Notes: generated by a model not told the origin, from the sequence alone. 64,000 nucleotides of DNA from an uncultured Candidatus Saccharibacteria bacterium (GCA_903840315.1 CAIMFK010000003.1:1-64000); one strand, 5' to 3'. Positions 1 to 8,273 are shown, counted from the first letter of the stretch. Numbers and translations are program-made.

Positions 1-92
1 CCAGTAGAAAGCCGGCCATTCTGGTTATTGTCACTACGAGGTTCTGTTGTATTATTACCCCCGCTAACTCGTGTTTTGTCACTTGGTAGCAT
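1..92 (-). CDS. Start of an unidentified protein, cut by the window edge
   Basis: An open frame begins with ATG at 92-90 on the minus strand and runs off the window without a stop. An AAGGGA ribosome site lies about nine bases upstream. The 30 visible residues are hydrophilic and rich in Ser, Asn, Thr and Gly (beginning MLPSDKTRVSGG), with no recognisable motif. It lies 128 bases downstream of the epsilon gene of the F1 ATPase cluster and could be the last gene of that cluster or an unrelated one. The function is unknown, and the gene call itself is only moderately safe. Confidence 0.4.
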   Translation of the reverse strand, partial: MLPSDKTRVSGGNNTTEPRSDNNQNGRLST

Positions 93-220
93 CAATTAAT
101 TCCCTTAAATGGTTACTAATATTTTAGATGCTACATAAGCGCAATTCAACCTCTGTTTTTACAGATTGCATACTGGCTTTTAGGTTAACAGGGGTGAGGT
201 TTTCCACAGGATGAAATTAA

Positions 221-481
221 TCACACATTGGCGAATACTTCTACCATATTATTGGTAACGTGAATTATTCCCCTGCTAATTCCTATACTTTTTGAACCAT
301 CTTTTGAAAGTATCTTGACATCACCATTAACCAAAATACCTATAAAATTACTGTGTCCAGGCAAAACATCGAATGGACCATTTTGATCGACTGCAGATAT
401 TGAATTTGCCTCACCCTCAAAAAAAGTTTCAAACGGAGAAATAAAACGAACAATTAGATTATTGCTGGCTGGTTGATTCAT
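221..481 (-). CDS. atpC: F1 ATPase epsilon subunit, beta-sandwich domain only
   Basis: At 86 residues this matches only the N-terminal beta-sandwich of epsilon subunits (motifs FETFFEGEA and DVLPGHSNF). The C-terminal helical hairpin of the usual 130-140 residue protein is absent; in other bacteria that hairpin inhibits ATP hydrolysis. Epsilon sits on gamma at the base of the central stalk and contacts the c-ring. Its ATG overlaps the end of the beta gene by 23 bases, so the two are translationally coupled. It ends with TGA. The loss of the helical domain suggests an enzyme not held back from hydrolysis, which is an inference. Confidence 0.85.
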   Translation of the reverse strand: MNQPASNNLIVRFISPFETFFEGEANSISAVDQNGPFDVLPGHSNFIGILVNGDVKILSKDGSKSIGISRGIIHVTNNMVEVFANV

Positions 482-1802
482 TGCCTGTTCCCGAATCCAA
501 TAAAGATTTAATAGCTTTTAGGTTATCTTCTCTGCTGACATATTCCCCAGGTGCACCATTTAAATCCTGAGTCACAAACATGGACTGAGTGAAGTATTTA
601 ATTAATTTTTGAGCTAAATGATAGTCATCACGGTCTCTCTGAGACAATTCAGATTCACCAATAACAGCGATAATGCCTTTTAGAGATTCATACTTTTGCA
701 AAATTGCTTTCACCCTACCAACCAAGTCATAGTGCTCTTTACCGACAATTTCTTCGGTTATGAGCGATGAGTTAGTCTGTAGTAGATCGACAGCTGGCAA
801 AACTCCGCTTTCGAAAACCGCCCTAGAAAGAACTATGACAGCGTCCAATTGTTGAGATATTTCTACTACTGCAGGGTCAGATAAATCATCAGACGGGATA
901 AATACAGATTGCACTGTTGTTATGGCACCATTATCATTGGAATCTAGCTGCTCCATGAGCTTTTTAAGATCCGAATACATTGATGGCTGGTATCCGCCCT
1001 CGGCTGGCATTTCTCCTATCATGCTTGAGAGTTCGTTATTAGCCTGAACATGTCTGTATATATTATCTATGAAAAATAGGATATCTTTTTTCTTCTTGTC
1101 TCTGAAATACCTCGCCGATCTAGCAGCAGTTGGACCGACTATGGATCTAAGGGCGGCATTCTCATTCATTTGTCCAAGATACATTACAGTACTTTCAAGT
1201 AATTTCTCTTCTTTTAGGGTGTTAAAGAGCTCGTGCCCCTCTCTCATTCTTTCCCCAATACCAACAAAATACGTAAGATTGTCTTTTTTGTTACCTATAT
1301 TATGCATGATCTCGGTAGTCAGGACTGTCTTACCAACTCCAGCTCCACCAATAATTCCAATTTTTCTACCCTTAACAAATGGTGTCAGGAAATCTATAAC
1401 CTTTATGCCGGTTTCAACAATATCATTATTATTTGTTCTGTATTTTCTGTCTGGCTTAATTTCAGTAAATACATCTACAAATGTCGAATTCTTAAATTCA
1501 TCAGGCCTAACATCAATCGATCTCCCAAGAGAGTCAAAAACATGGCCAATGATTTCATCGCCAACTGGAATACTAAGGCCTTTTTCAGAAGAAAATATCT
1601 TAGCCCCCTTATAAACCTTACTTGATCCTGACAGGTTCAGACATCTTGCTATATTCTTATCGCTATAACCGATAATTTGAAGCATTACTTCTGGAAATTC
1701 ATCCAAATAAAGAACTGTATTAATCAAGGGTTTGTCTACTACTGTTGTTAATACGTCTACAATAAGCCCATTGATTGATTTAATATTTCCTATGACTAAC
1801 AT
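459..1802 (-). CDS. atpD: F1 ATPase beta subunit, divergent
   Basis: The catalytic beta subunit (447 residues) carries the P-loop GGAGVGKT near residue 150, the catalytic Glu-Arg in GIGERMREG, Walker B LFFIDNIYR and the DDLSDPA loop, so ATP hydrolysis chemistry looks intact. It is more diverged than usual: the familiar GRMPSAVGYQP is GEMPAEGGYQP, the following helix is changed, and the DELSEED region reads ESELSQRD. It ends in a short polar tail. It lies 34 bases downstream of gamma in the same operon. Divergence in the lever regions that touch gamma, with the active site kept, suggests a specialised motor rather than a housekeeping synthase. Confidence 0.9.
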   Translation of the reverse strand: MLVIGNIKSINGLIVDVLTTVVDKPLINTVLYLDEFPEVMLQIIGYSDKNIARCLNLSGSSKVYKGAKIFSSEKGLSIPVGDEIIGHVFDSLGRSIDVRPDEFKNSTFVDVFTEIKPDRKYRTNNNDIVETGIKVIDFLTPFVKGRKIGIIGGAGVGKTVLTTEIMHNIGNKKDNLTYFVGIGERMREGHELFNTLKEEKLLESTVMYLGQMNENAALRSIVGPTAARSARYFRDKKKKDILFFIDNIYRHVQANNELSSMIGEMPAEGGYQPSMYSDLKKLMEQLDSNDNGAITTVQSVFIPSDDLSDPAVVEISQQLDAVIVLSRAVFESGVLPAVDLLQTNSSLITEEIVGKEHYDLVGRVKAILQKYESLKGIIAVIGESELSQRDRDDYHLAQKLIKYFTQSMFVTQDLNGAPGEYVSREDNLKAIKSLLDSGTGNESTSQQ

Positions 1803-1836
1803 TCTATTGCCTTATTGGATATCATTTTATTCATAA

Positions 1837-2664
1837 CTATCGTCCGTTACCTTGAAATAACTGTTGTCTAAGAGCTTCGTCTTTGAGTCTCCGCTTTGTT
1901 TGATTATACTGTAGCTTAAGCATTTTAATGGTATCTTTTGCCTTCTCATTTATCACTGTAGTAGTCTTAAATCTATTGGCGTATTCACTTAGTCTAGATT
2001 CGAAGATGATTTGAGATAAGCTAATATTTAAGATTACTGACTCTAGGTACTCCATAACCTCCGTATATCCTGGCTCAATAATATAATCATCAATATCTAT
2101 CCTTGATTTTAGCTCACTAACGCTTTGTGATGGTATTAGATTGGTTTTAGTTATTTTCTGACTGGCTAGAGATATAAATGTCTGATAAATACAGAATGCT
2201 TTTTTATACTTAGATACCAAATCAGATAGGGGTGTTACATCTATTGGCTTAGTGATATCTGGAGATTCAAATCCTAGAATTATTTTTCTTCCCTTTGCGG
2301 TAAGAATAGAAACTCCTTTTGTGCCAATTACAGCTATGTCACTGCCTGCAGTATCTGGATCGCTATCCAGTAATCGAATAATTTCGTCATCCGCGGGACC
2401 CGAAAAGCTGCCCGAAGAAGTCACTACTAAACAGATAGTTTTATCGAATTCAAAATCGCGCTGATTGACCTCCTCAACACTCTTTGCATTAATTAATTCT
2501 TCATATAGAGCCCATAGATCAACATAAAACCTCTGAGACAGAAAGACATCATTTTTTGTCGCATTAATTTTTATAGTTGAGGTAATTTCAAAGATTGAAC
2601 TGAGATTGGCTATAGTGGTCGTATCAGCTAAATTCTTTTTAATTATTTTTATGTTATCTGCCAT
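1837..2664 (-). CDS. atpG: F1 ATPase gamma subunit (rotor shaft), divergent
   Basis: Identified by position between alpha and beta, by length (275 residues), by the central strand CLVVTSSGSFSG (usually LVVTSDRGLCGG) and by the C-terminal helix LKLQYNQTKRRLKDEALRQQL, which matches the gamma coiled coil. The N-terminal helix lacks the common ITKAMKMVA motif and reads IFEITSTIKINATK instead. Gamma is the shaft that couples beta catalysis to the membrane ring. Start ATG at 2664, nine bases after alpha. Sequence drift in both stalk helices matches the drift seen in beta. Confidence 0.85.
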   Translation of the reverse strand: MADNIKIIKKNLADTTTIANLSSIFEITSTIKINATKNDVFLSQRFYVDLWALYEELINAKSVEEVNQRDFEFDKTICLVVTSSGSFSGPADDEIIRLLDSDPDTAGSDIAVIGTKGVSILTAKGRKIILGFESPDITKPIDVTPLSDLVSKYKKAFCIYQTFISLASQKITKTNLIPSQSVSELKSRIDIDDYIIEPGYTEVMEYLESVILNISLSQIIFESRLSEYANRFKTTTVINEKAKDTIKMLKLQYNQTKRRLKDEALRQQLFQGNGR

Positions 2665-2673
2665 ACGAAATCC

Positions 2674-4083
2674 TTAGGAGTAAAGCCCAATTAATTTTTG
2701 AGAAATTGATTCTATATTGCTATCACCCTTGTCTTTTGTAGGAAGCGCCTTAACTCTCTGTTTCAGATCAGGAATATCCAAATTATTTATGCTACCACTT
2801 CCAAGAGCAACTTGAAGCATTATCTGCTCTTCTATAAGTGTGTATAGCTCATTAGGTGCCTGACCAAAAATACCATAAATCCTCTCACCAATTCTAAGAA
2901 TTGACTTTGTTTCGGCAGATTGCTCACTAACAAAACGAGAAGTCTCTAGAGTAGACCTATAATTTGCCAAATATGAAGAAACAATTCTTGCAATGTATCT
3001 AGCAGTATTTGTTTGTCCTCTACCGCCAACACGAGAAACAGATAAACCGACATTTAGGGCAGGCTTTATTCCTTGCCTCATGATGCTATTGTCGAAAATT
3101 AATTGTCCATCAGTTATGGAAATAAGGGTAGTCGAAAGGAACCCTGTAATGTCGTCATTAGGAGTTATGGATATTGGCAATGAGGTTAATGTTTTCCCGT
3201 TACTGCTCTTTTTGCCAGCTCGTTCAAGAAGCGATGAATGCACATAAAACATATCTCCAGGATAAGCCTCTCGACCAGGGTTTTTTCTCATGAGCAAAGA
3301 CAGTTCTCTGTACGCTTTGGCATGGCTACTGAGATCATCATAAATAACAATTACATCTTCATTATTCTCCCAAAAATATTCAGCTATAGCACAGCCGCTA
3401 TAGGGAGCAATGTAGGTCATTGGCAAAGAATCGAATACATCGGCAATTACAAAAATAACTCTGTCTCTTGTTTTAGAGTTTTCAAATCTTTGAATTAATT
3501 GTTCAACATCTGATTTTCTTTTACCGATAAGTACCCAAACTATAATTTTGCCTTTTCTGGCCTGATTTATTGCAAGCTGAGTTAAGAAGGTTGTTTTTCC
3601 AGACTTAGCGTCGCCCATAACCGCAATTCTCTGGCCATAAACCACTGGAAATAAGGTATCTACTACAGTAACTCCAGTTTCAAGCTGATTAGAAAGTATT
3701 GCCCTATCTTGAAAATCTATCGCTTGTCCGAAAACTATTTGTTCACTAGTTTTCGGCAACATCCCAAGACCATCAACTGCCTTTCCGAGCGGATCAACTA
3801 TTCTTCCAAGCATTTCTTTGGAAACCTTAACTTTAATTTCTTCGTCTTTTACCACAACCAAACTGCCTATATTGATGACTTCTGTGTTAAGATTTAAAAT
3901 TTCAATATAATCGTCATAAATACTTTCCACTAGACCATTGCTCCCATCCTCAAAAACAACTACTGAACCCATCATTACTTTATCTAAGCCACTAACTCTT
4001 GCCAAGAATCTATCGCTATAAATAACCTCACCGGAATCATTGCCCTTCTCAACTAGGGATTTAAAAATCTGTGAACTAGACAT
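2674..4083 (-). CDS. atpA: F1 ATPase alpha subunit
   Basis: At 469 residues this is the best conserved member of the cluster. It has the P-loop GDAKSGKT near residue 160, IYDDLSSHAKAYRELSLLMR, the NPGREAYPGD motif and SVSRVGGRGQ with the arginine finger that reaches the beta active site. It forms the alpha3-beta3 head with atpD. The first codons overlap the end of the delta gene by eight bases. The retained arginine finger supports a working ATPase. Confidence 0.95.
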   Translation of the reverse strand: MSSSQIFKSLVEKGNDSGEVIYSDRFLARVSGLDKVMMGSVVVFEDGSNGLVESIYDDYIEILNLNTEVINIGSLVVVKDEEIKVKVSKEMLGRIVDPLGKAVDGLGMLPKTSEQIVFGQAIDFQDRAILSNQLETGVTVVDTLFPVVYGQRIAVMGDAKSGKTTFLTQLAINQARKGKIIVWVLIGKRKSDVEQLIQRFENSKTRDRVIFVIADVFDSLPMTYIAPYSGCAIAEYFWENNEDVIVIYDDLSSHAKAYRELSLLMRKNPGREAYPGDMFYVHSSLLERAGKKSSNGKTLTSLPISITPNDDITGFLSTTLISITDGQLIFDNSIMRQGIKPALNVGLSVSRVGGRGQTNTARYIARIVSSYLANYRSTLETSRFVSEQSAETKSILRIGERIYGIFGQAPNELYTLIEEQIMLQVALGSGSINNLDIPDLKQRVKALPTKDKGDSNIESISQKLIGLYS

Positions 4084-4555
4084 TATTCAATATCCCCTTG
4101 ATCGAATCTTTGTTACCTAAAAGCACTGAAGATATGGACAAATCAATCCTTTTTTTGTCAGTCTTTAAGATAACTCCGCCTATTATTGATTCATCTACGA
4201 TTATCTCAACAAGAACAAATGGATTGATTGTTCTAAGCCAACTAACCATTTTTGTCTTAAATTTATTCGAAGGTATTCCCGATAATGTTAAAGTGACGGT
4301 TGGTGATGAAGATATAATGCCTTCAAGTTGTTTTTTTAACTCACTAAGGTGATTCCACTCAATTGAATCTTCAAAAAAATATTGCATCATTTCTGGAAGT
4401 TCTATTTTTGTAATTTTTGCTTTTATCCCGGCTTTATTAGCGGCCTCAACTGATCGCTTTTCAGAAATTGCACTATCTATAAAAGAAATCAACTGATAGA
4501 TCTGAGCTAAATTTGAAATCTGTTTTGGTAGACCCTTTAACTTATACTCCGACAT
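4076..4555 (-). CDS. atpH: F1 ATPase delta-like stator subunit
   Basis: At 159 residues (usually about 175-180), its N-terminal half is helical and its C-terminal half carries the delta-family pattern ESIIGGVILKTDKKRIDLS. Delta normally ties the top of the F1 head to the b subunits, holding the head still while the shaft turns. The start overlaps the end of the b-like gene by 14 bases and the end overlaps alpha, so translation is tightly coupled. Identification rests on gene order and the C-terminal motif; the N-terminal half is too diverged to be certain. Confidence 0.8.
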   Translation of the reverse strand: MSEYKLKGLPKQISNLAQIYQLISFIDSAISEKRSVEAANKAGIKAKITKIELPEMMQYFFEDSIEWNHLSELKKQLEGIISSSPTVTLTLSGIPSNKFKTKMVSWLRTINPFVLVEIIVDESIIGGVILKTDKKRIDLSISSVLLGNKDSIKGILNNV

Positions 4556-5159
4556 TTTTTATATCCTCTAAAATAGCAGCTTTGTTTTGTTCAAGCTTTT
4601 CGAATATATAGTCTTCCTGGTCATTCAAGTCAATCGTGCCTTCAAGGCTATTATTAAGATAAGAAACCAAAATGTTATTTAGTCTATCTTCAACCTTTTT
4701 AACTACCTCGTCTTTTTTGGCACTAATAGCTTCTTGAGTTGCGCTATTAATAGATGTTGAAGAGGTGAGCATTTTAGCTTGTGTATCTTCTGCAATCTTT
4801 TGAGATTTAACCCTAAAATCTTCTAGTGATTTTCCAAATTCTTTTGTTATTGACTCCAGGCTAGTCCTAAAAGTTTGATCAAGCTGTAACATGTTCATTT
4901 TAAGTTGACTATCAAACTGAACCTTATACTTACTTATCATTTGGTCTGTAGCCATATTTAAAGCCTCTTCTGAAGCTTTTTTAAGTGAAATTGGGTCAAT
5001 ATCCATTTCCTTGATTTTTGATTGCTTGCGCGGCTTATTTGTTTTTTTACCACTTTTAACCGTAAGAACTAGCACTAAGACAAAAATTATAAATATTATA
5101 ATTAGGGTTATAATCCATTGTTTTAAGTTAGAATTTGTTGATTCAGATATATTGAACAT
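4542..5159 (-). CDS. atpF: F-type ATPase b-like stator stalk protein
   Basis: 205 residues: a short external N-terminus, one membrane helix at about residues 14-35 (IITLIIIFIIFVLVLVL), a Lys/Arg-rich cytoplasmic patch and a long charged, Ala-poor helical region with coiled-coil character. This is the architecture of subunit b, whose dimer links the membrane sector to delta. It is longer than the usual 160 residues. It sits three bases downstream of the c-like gene and overlaps delta, as atpF does in ordinary operons. In a normal enzyme b also binds subunit a, but no a gene is present here. Confidence 0.75.
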   Translation of the reverse strand: MFNISESTNSNLKQWIITLIIIFIIFVLVLVLTVKSGKKTNKPRKQSKIKEMDIDPISLKKASEEALNMATDQMISKYKVQFDSQLKMNMLQLDQTFRTSLESITKEFGKSLEDFRVKSQKIAEDTQAKMLTSSTSINSATQEAISAKKDEVVKKVEDRLNNILVSYLNNSLEGTIDLNDQEDYIFEKLEQNKAAILEDIKNVGV

Positions 5160-5162
5160 TCC

Positions 5163-5981
5163 CTACCCCTGTATTACCAAATATGATGCGACGAAACTTA
5201 TTAAGATTATAGCTACAACCATAACAATTATCAAAATAGTATGGCTAGTTATTCCTCGACTTGCGAGCGGATTTCTTCCGATAGACCTAATCGATACAAC
5301 TGTCGAAGCAAGAATAAGTAGTAATGATATTCCGATTGATATCAATAGGATTACGAGTGCAGTTATTGTTTGGCTTTGAGTTACCGTCTTATGGACAATC
5401 TTAGAAAAAAAAGATTGAAATGGCCTTATTGATGAGTTATCGGAAAGAGATATTGGAGTTCCTGCAAAATCCGCTACAGCAACATTCACCAGTATTTGAC
5501 CAGCAAATATAGTTTGGGCCTTACCTTGATCTGTGGTTATAGTTTCCTTAACGGCTCCCTGTGTACTTGGGTCAAACGATGATAAAGCTGTTCCGATCAC
5601 TCTTGTGGCATTAGTTGCTTTTTGTCCAACACCCTCAATTATAGAAGCTGTTATCTTGTCACCCTTAGAAATACTTCCGTTAATTGTTGAAACATCTGTA
5701 GGATAAGTTCCTGTTGTACCTACGTCTATCGAAGTCTTTGTTGTGTTAAAACCAATGTTCGAACTATTCTGACGAATTACTACGCCAGTAAGATTATTTA
5801 TATTATTTACGTTTGCAGTAACAACAGATTGAGCATTTTTAGAATTTAGACTTACTATCGAACCAACCTGTAAATTATCGTTACTAGAGTAGCCACCCGA
5901 AAAACTTAAAGTTGCTGCTGATACAAGACCGATAGTAAAGGTGCATGTGATAATTAAAAATGCGGGAATCAATAGTCCCAC
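5163..5981 (-). CDS. Secreted-type protein ending in an ATPase c-subunit-like hairpin without the carboxylate
   Basis: This occupies the atpE position but is 272 residues instead of about 75. It has a hydrophobic signal sequence, an outside domain of about 180 residues rich in Thr, Ser and Asn (with GDKITASIIEGVGQKA and RVIGTAL, a beta-repeat style seen in surface fibres), then a helix, a loop reading IGRNPLAS, and a last helix. Helix-loop-helix with R-N-P matches subunit c, and the topology fits (N-terminus out, loop in). In the second helix the position of the essential Glu/Asp is Val/Ala (IIVMVVAIIL). The GTG at 5981 leaves no positive residues before the signal core; see the upstream start at 6024-6038. 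It could be a dead paralogue, an anchor or a ring subunit. The homology to c is my inference. Confidence 0.7.
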   Translation of the reverse strand: MGLLIPAFLIITCTFTIGLVSAATLSFSGGYSSNDNLQVGSIVSLNSKNAQSVVTANVNNINNLTGVVIRQNSSNIGFNTTKTSIDVGTTGTYPTDVSTINGSISKGDKITASIIEGVGQKATNATRVIGTALSSFDPSTQGAVKETITTDQGKAQTIFAGQILVNVAVADFAGTPISLSDNSSIRPFQSFFSKIVHKTVTQSQTITALVILLISIGISLLLILASTVVSIRSIGRNPLASRGITSHTILIIVMVVAIILISFVASYLVIQG

Positions 5982-6023
5982 TCTAAGTCCAATTTTATTT
6001 AGGCCCCAGATATTAATCTTTAA

Positions 6024-6038
6024 AATATCACACCCCTT
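6024..6038 (-). promoter_or_regulatory. Strong Shine-Dalgarno followed by an in-frame ATT codon: likely true start of the c-like gene
   Basis: Reading the minus strand, AAGGGG is followed after six bases by ATT at 6026-6024. This is in frame with the downstream gene and adds 15 residues containing two Lys and one Arg, which would give the signal sequence a proper positive n-region. No ATG, GTG or TTG sits at a usable distance. ATT starts are rare and known from infC, where they are sensitive to IF3. Confidence 0.5.
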
Positions 6039-6094
6039 AAGCTTACTTAGAACAATAATATCATTATCAAATCGAAAAACAAAATATCAAAATA

Positions 6095-6171
6095 TGGTGG
6101 GCGGTAAGGGACTCGAACCCCCGACTTCCTCGGTGTAAACGAGGCGCTCTAGCCAACTGAGCTAACCGCCC
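6095..6171 (-). tRNA. tRNA-Val (anticodon TAC)
   Basis: A cloverleaf with acceptor GGGCGGT/ACCGCCC, the anticodon stem CCTCG/CGAGG around loop TTTACAC, a standard T-arm (GGTTCGAGTCC) and an encoded CCA. It lies three bases after tRNA-Leu and is probably co-transcribed with it from the promoter at 6296-6324. Confidence 0.97.
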
Positions 6172-6175
6172 TCTC

Positions 6176-6261
6176 TGGTGCGCGAGAGAAGACTCGAACT
6201 TCCACAGGGTTGCCCCCACTACCACCTCAAGGTAGCGCGTCTACCATTCCGCCACTCGCGC
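6176..6261 (-). tRNA. tRNA-Leu (anticodon GAG)
   Basis: A class II tRNA with a long variable arm. Acceptor GCGCGAG/CTCGCGC, anticodon loop TTGAGGT closed by CTACC/GGTAG, encoded CCA. First gene of a two-tRNA unit. Confidence 0.96.
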
Positions 6262-6295
6262 GAGTGTGAGAGCAAAAAAGTTAATGAACCCTGTT

Positions 6296-6324
6296 ATATT
6301 ACTGTTAAATGAGAGAAAACTCAA
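6296..6324 (-). promoter_or_regulatory. Promoter for tRNA-Leu and tRNA-Val
   Basis: TTGAGT (6324-6319), 17-base spacer, TAATAT (6301-6296) on the minus strand, about 28 bases before the mature tRNA-Leu. Confidence 0.65.
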
Positions 6325-6332
6325 GTCTAGTT

Positions 6333-7964
6333 CTAGGATTTTGGTAAATAATTATTAAATCCCCTGGTATATTCTTGTCTTAGAATGTTTTTAACAGATT
6401 CTATGTCTACATTTATCTTTACCCCTGGATTAAGAATGTTGTGTGGATCAAAAATATCTTTAACTCTTGCCATTAAATTATATACATCCTTGCCGTAAAG
6501 CTTTTCTAGATAGAGCGCCCTTAATCTTCCGTCATTATAACTGCTACTAGTGCTTCCGCCCATTTCAATAATCATTGGGTAATATTCTTCCATCAATTTG
6601 AATACTTTCTGACGATCTCCAACAACACTAAGATCCAAAAATGGCTGTATGTGTAAGTTACCCTCACCAGCATGTCCCCATATAGCAATATTTATATGGT
6701 TTTTACTAAAGATTTGATAAAGATTATCAATATACTCCGAAAGCTTATCTACGGGAACTATTCCATCCTCTAGTAGCGGGAGTGGTCGTGTATTGCCATC
6801 AACATGATTCAATATCACAGAACTAGCGTCCCTTATCTTCCATATGTTTTCTATTTTGTCTTCATCATTCTCCATCTGATTAGATATCGCGTAATTAGAG
6901 AGAATATTTGATGCTTTTTTGCAAACCTTACGCCTATTTCTCTCATTAGCATCATCGAACTCAAGGAAAAGTATAAATTTTGGCAATTCTTCGGGCAATA
7001 CATCCTTTAGTAGATTGGGATTGATTTTATTAACCATACCTAAAAATTGATCGTCTACAATCTCCATCTCACTCGGAATTTCGGGTAGTTTTTTTAATTC
7101 GTTAATAGCTTGCTGTAATGACTCAAGATCGTTAAAGAAGCCAAAAACTAGCGAAGTATCTTCGTTAAATGGCACGGTTGAAATTTCCGCTTCAGTAATT
7201 ATTCCTAGAGTCCCCTGAGAACCTACAAAAAGTGGCGTTAAGTCAAAGCCTTTTTTTGTGATGATATTCGTAAGATCATAACCCGCCCCATTCCTAGAAA
7301 CAGATATTTTAGACTCTTTGATAAGTCCTTTATTCTCTTCAAGCAAGGCATCGAGAGATCTATAAATTTCTCCTTCTAAAGTAGTTAGGCCTAACTTACC
7401 CTTCAGCTCTCTTTTGCTTAGCGGTTTAGTCTCTATTACCTCACCGTTAGCAAGGACTACTCTTAGAGAACTTACGTAATTTCGAGCATCTCCGTATTTT
7501 ATAGATTTTTCTCCACCTGCATTGTTGGCTACTGCTCCGCCTATAGTCGAATATTCGAGTGATGAAGGATAAAATGGCAAAAATTGACCGTGGGTTTTAA
7601 GAGTTTGTTGTAATTTTCCAAAATTGATACCTGGTTCCACTACTACTTTTCCGTTTTTGGAATCCATCTCTAAGATGTTATTCATATGAGCTGGGAACAC
7701 CATTATTAAACCGTCACCTATAGCGGCACCGGTTTGGTCAGACCCTGATCCTCTAGATGTAATTGGCAATAGTCTTCCTCTTTCAGCCAATTGCCAACTA
7801 AATCTAGCTGTTTTTCTTACATCATTTTCGTTTTTTGGATATGCTATTAGGCTTGGTGTTAAAGATAAAATACTGTTATCGGTAGAGAAATAAAGTCTGG
7901 CGTCTTTTGAATCCATGACCTCTCCCCTAAGATGGTTCTGAAGGTAGTGTGCTATTTTATTCAT
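6333..7964 (-). CDS. FAD-linked oxidoreductase (D-lactate/glycolate oxidase GlcD type)
   Basis: 543 residues. It has an FAD-binding PCMH domain with ITSRGSGSDQTGAA and STIGGAVANNAGGEKSIKYG, followed by an FAD-oxidase C-terminal domain with WGHAGEGNLHIQPF and the closing DPHNILNPGVKIN. Members oxidise 2-hydroxy acids such as D-lactate or glycolate. The C-terminal Fe-S cluster domain found in some larger relatives is absent. No electron acceptor is encoded nearby, so the partner is unknown. ATG at 7964 follows GGGGTG at seven bases. It lies between two tRNA pairs, not in an operon. The substrate cannot be told from sequence alone. Confidence 0.88.
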   Translation of the reverse strand: MNKIAHYLQNHLRGEVMDSKDARLYFSTDNSILSLTPSLIAYPKNENDVRKTARFSWQLAERGRLLPITSRGSGSDQTGAAIGDGLIMVFPAHMNNILEMDSKNGKVVVEPGINFGKLQQTLKTHGQFLPFYPSSLEYSTIGGAVANNAGGEKSIKYGDARNYVSSLRVVLANGEVIETKPLSKRELKGKLGLTTLEGEIYRSLDALLEENKGLIKESKISVSRNGAGYDLTNIITKKGFDLTPLFVGSQGTLGIITEAEISTVPFNEDTSLVFGFFNDLESLQQAINELKKLPEIPSEMEIVDDQFLGMVNKINPNLLKDVLPEELPKFILFLEFDDANERNRRKVCKKASNILSNYAISNQMENDEDKIENIWKIRDASSVILNHVDGNTRPLPLLEDGIVPVDKLSEYIDNLYQIFSKNHINIAIWGHAGEGNLHIQPFLDLSVVGDRQKVFKLMEEYYPMIIEMGGSTSSSYNDGRLRALYLEKLYGKDVYNLMARVKDIFDPHNILNPGVKINVDIESVKNILRQEYTRGFNNYLPKS

Positions 7965-8011
7965 GAATTCACCCCGTAACTTTATTTTGTAATTTATTTT
8001 ATTTTAACACA

Positions 8012-8088
8012 TGGTGGAGATGCGGGGACTCGAACCCCGGACCCCCTGCTTGCAAAGCAGGTGCTCTAGCCAACTGAGCTACATCCCC
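8012..8088 (-). tRNA. tRNA-Ala (anticodon TGC)
   Basis: Acceptor GGGGATG/CATCTCC gives the G3-U70 pair that marks tRNA-Ala. Anticodon loop TTTGCAA, encoded CCA. Second gene of the Ile-Ala pair downstream of 16S. Confidence 0.98.
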
Positions 8089-8104
8089 ATATGTTAATGA
8101 AATT

Positions 8105-8181
8105 TGGTGGGCTTGCCAGGACTTGAACCTGGGACCTCGTCATTATCAGTGACGCGCTCTAACCAACTGAGCTACAAGCCC
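8105..8181 (-). tRNA. tRNA-Ile (anticodon GAT)
   Basis: Acceptor GGGCTTG/CAAGCCC, anticodon loop CTGATAA closed by CGTCA/TGACG, encoded CCA. The 16S-Ile-Ala order is that of an ordinary rRNA operon spacer, but a terminator and a new promoter separate it from 16S. Confidence 0.98.
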
Positions 8182-8198
8182 TTAATGTCATCGGACGT

Positions 8199-8227
8199 AT
8201 TGTATCGAAACTAACAGGTATAAGCAA
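8199..8227 (-). promoter_or_regulatory. Promoter for tRNA-Ile and tRNA-Ala
   Basis: TTGCTT (8227-8222), 17-base spacer, TACAAT (8204-8199) on the minus strand, 18 bases before tRNA-Ile and just after the 16S terminator. Confidence 0.65.
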
Positions 8228-8240
8228 TTTTATTTTTAAT

Positions 8241-8262
8241 AAAAAACTCCCTAAAAAGGGAG
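8241..8262 (-). terminator. Intrinsic terminator of the 16S rRNA transcript
   Basis: CTCCC TTTTTA GGGAG followed by TTTTTT on the minus strand. It sits about ten bases past the 16S processing stem and before the tRNA promoter. Confidence 0.8.
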
Positions 8263-8273
8263 CTTTTTAGCTT

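Noticed and set aside
1069-1625. Plus-strand open frames of 130-181 codons opposite atpD
   Set aside because: They mirror the coding strand of a conserved ATPase and have no ribosome site or family likeness.
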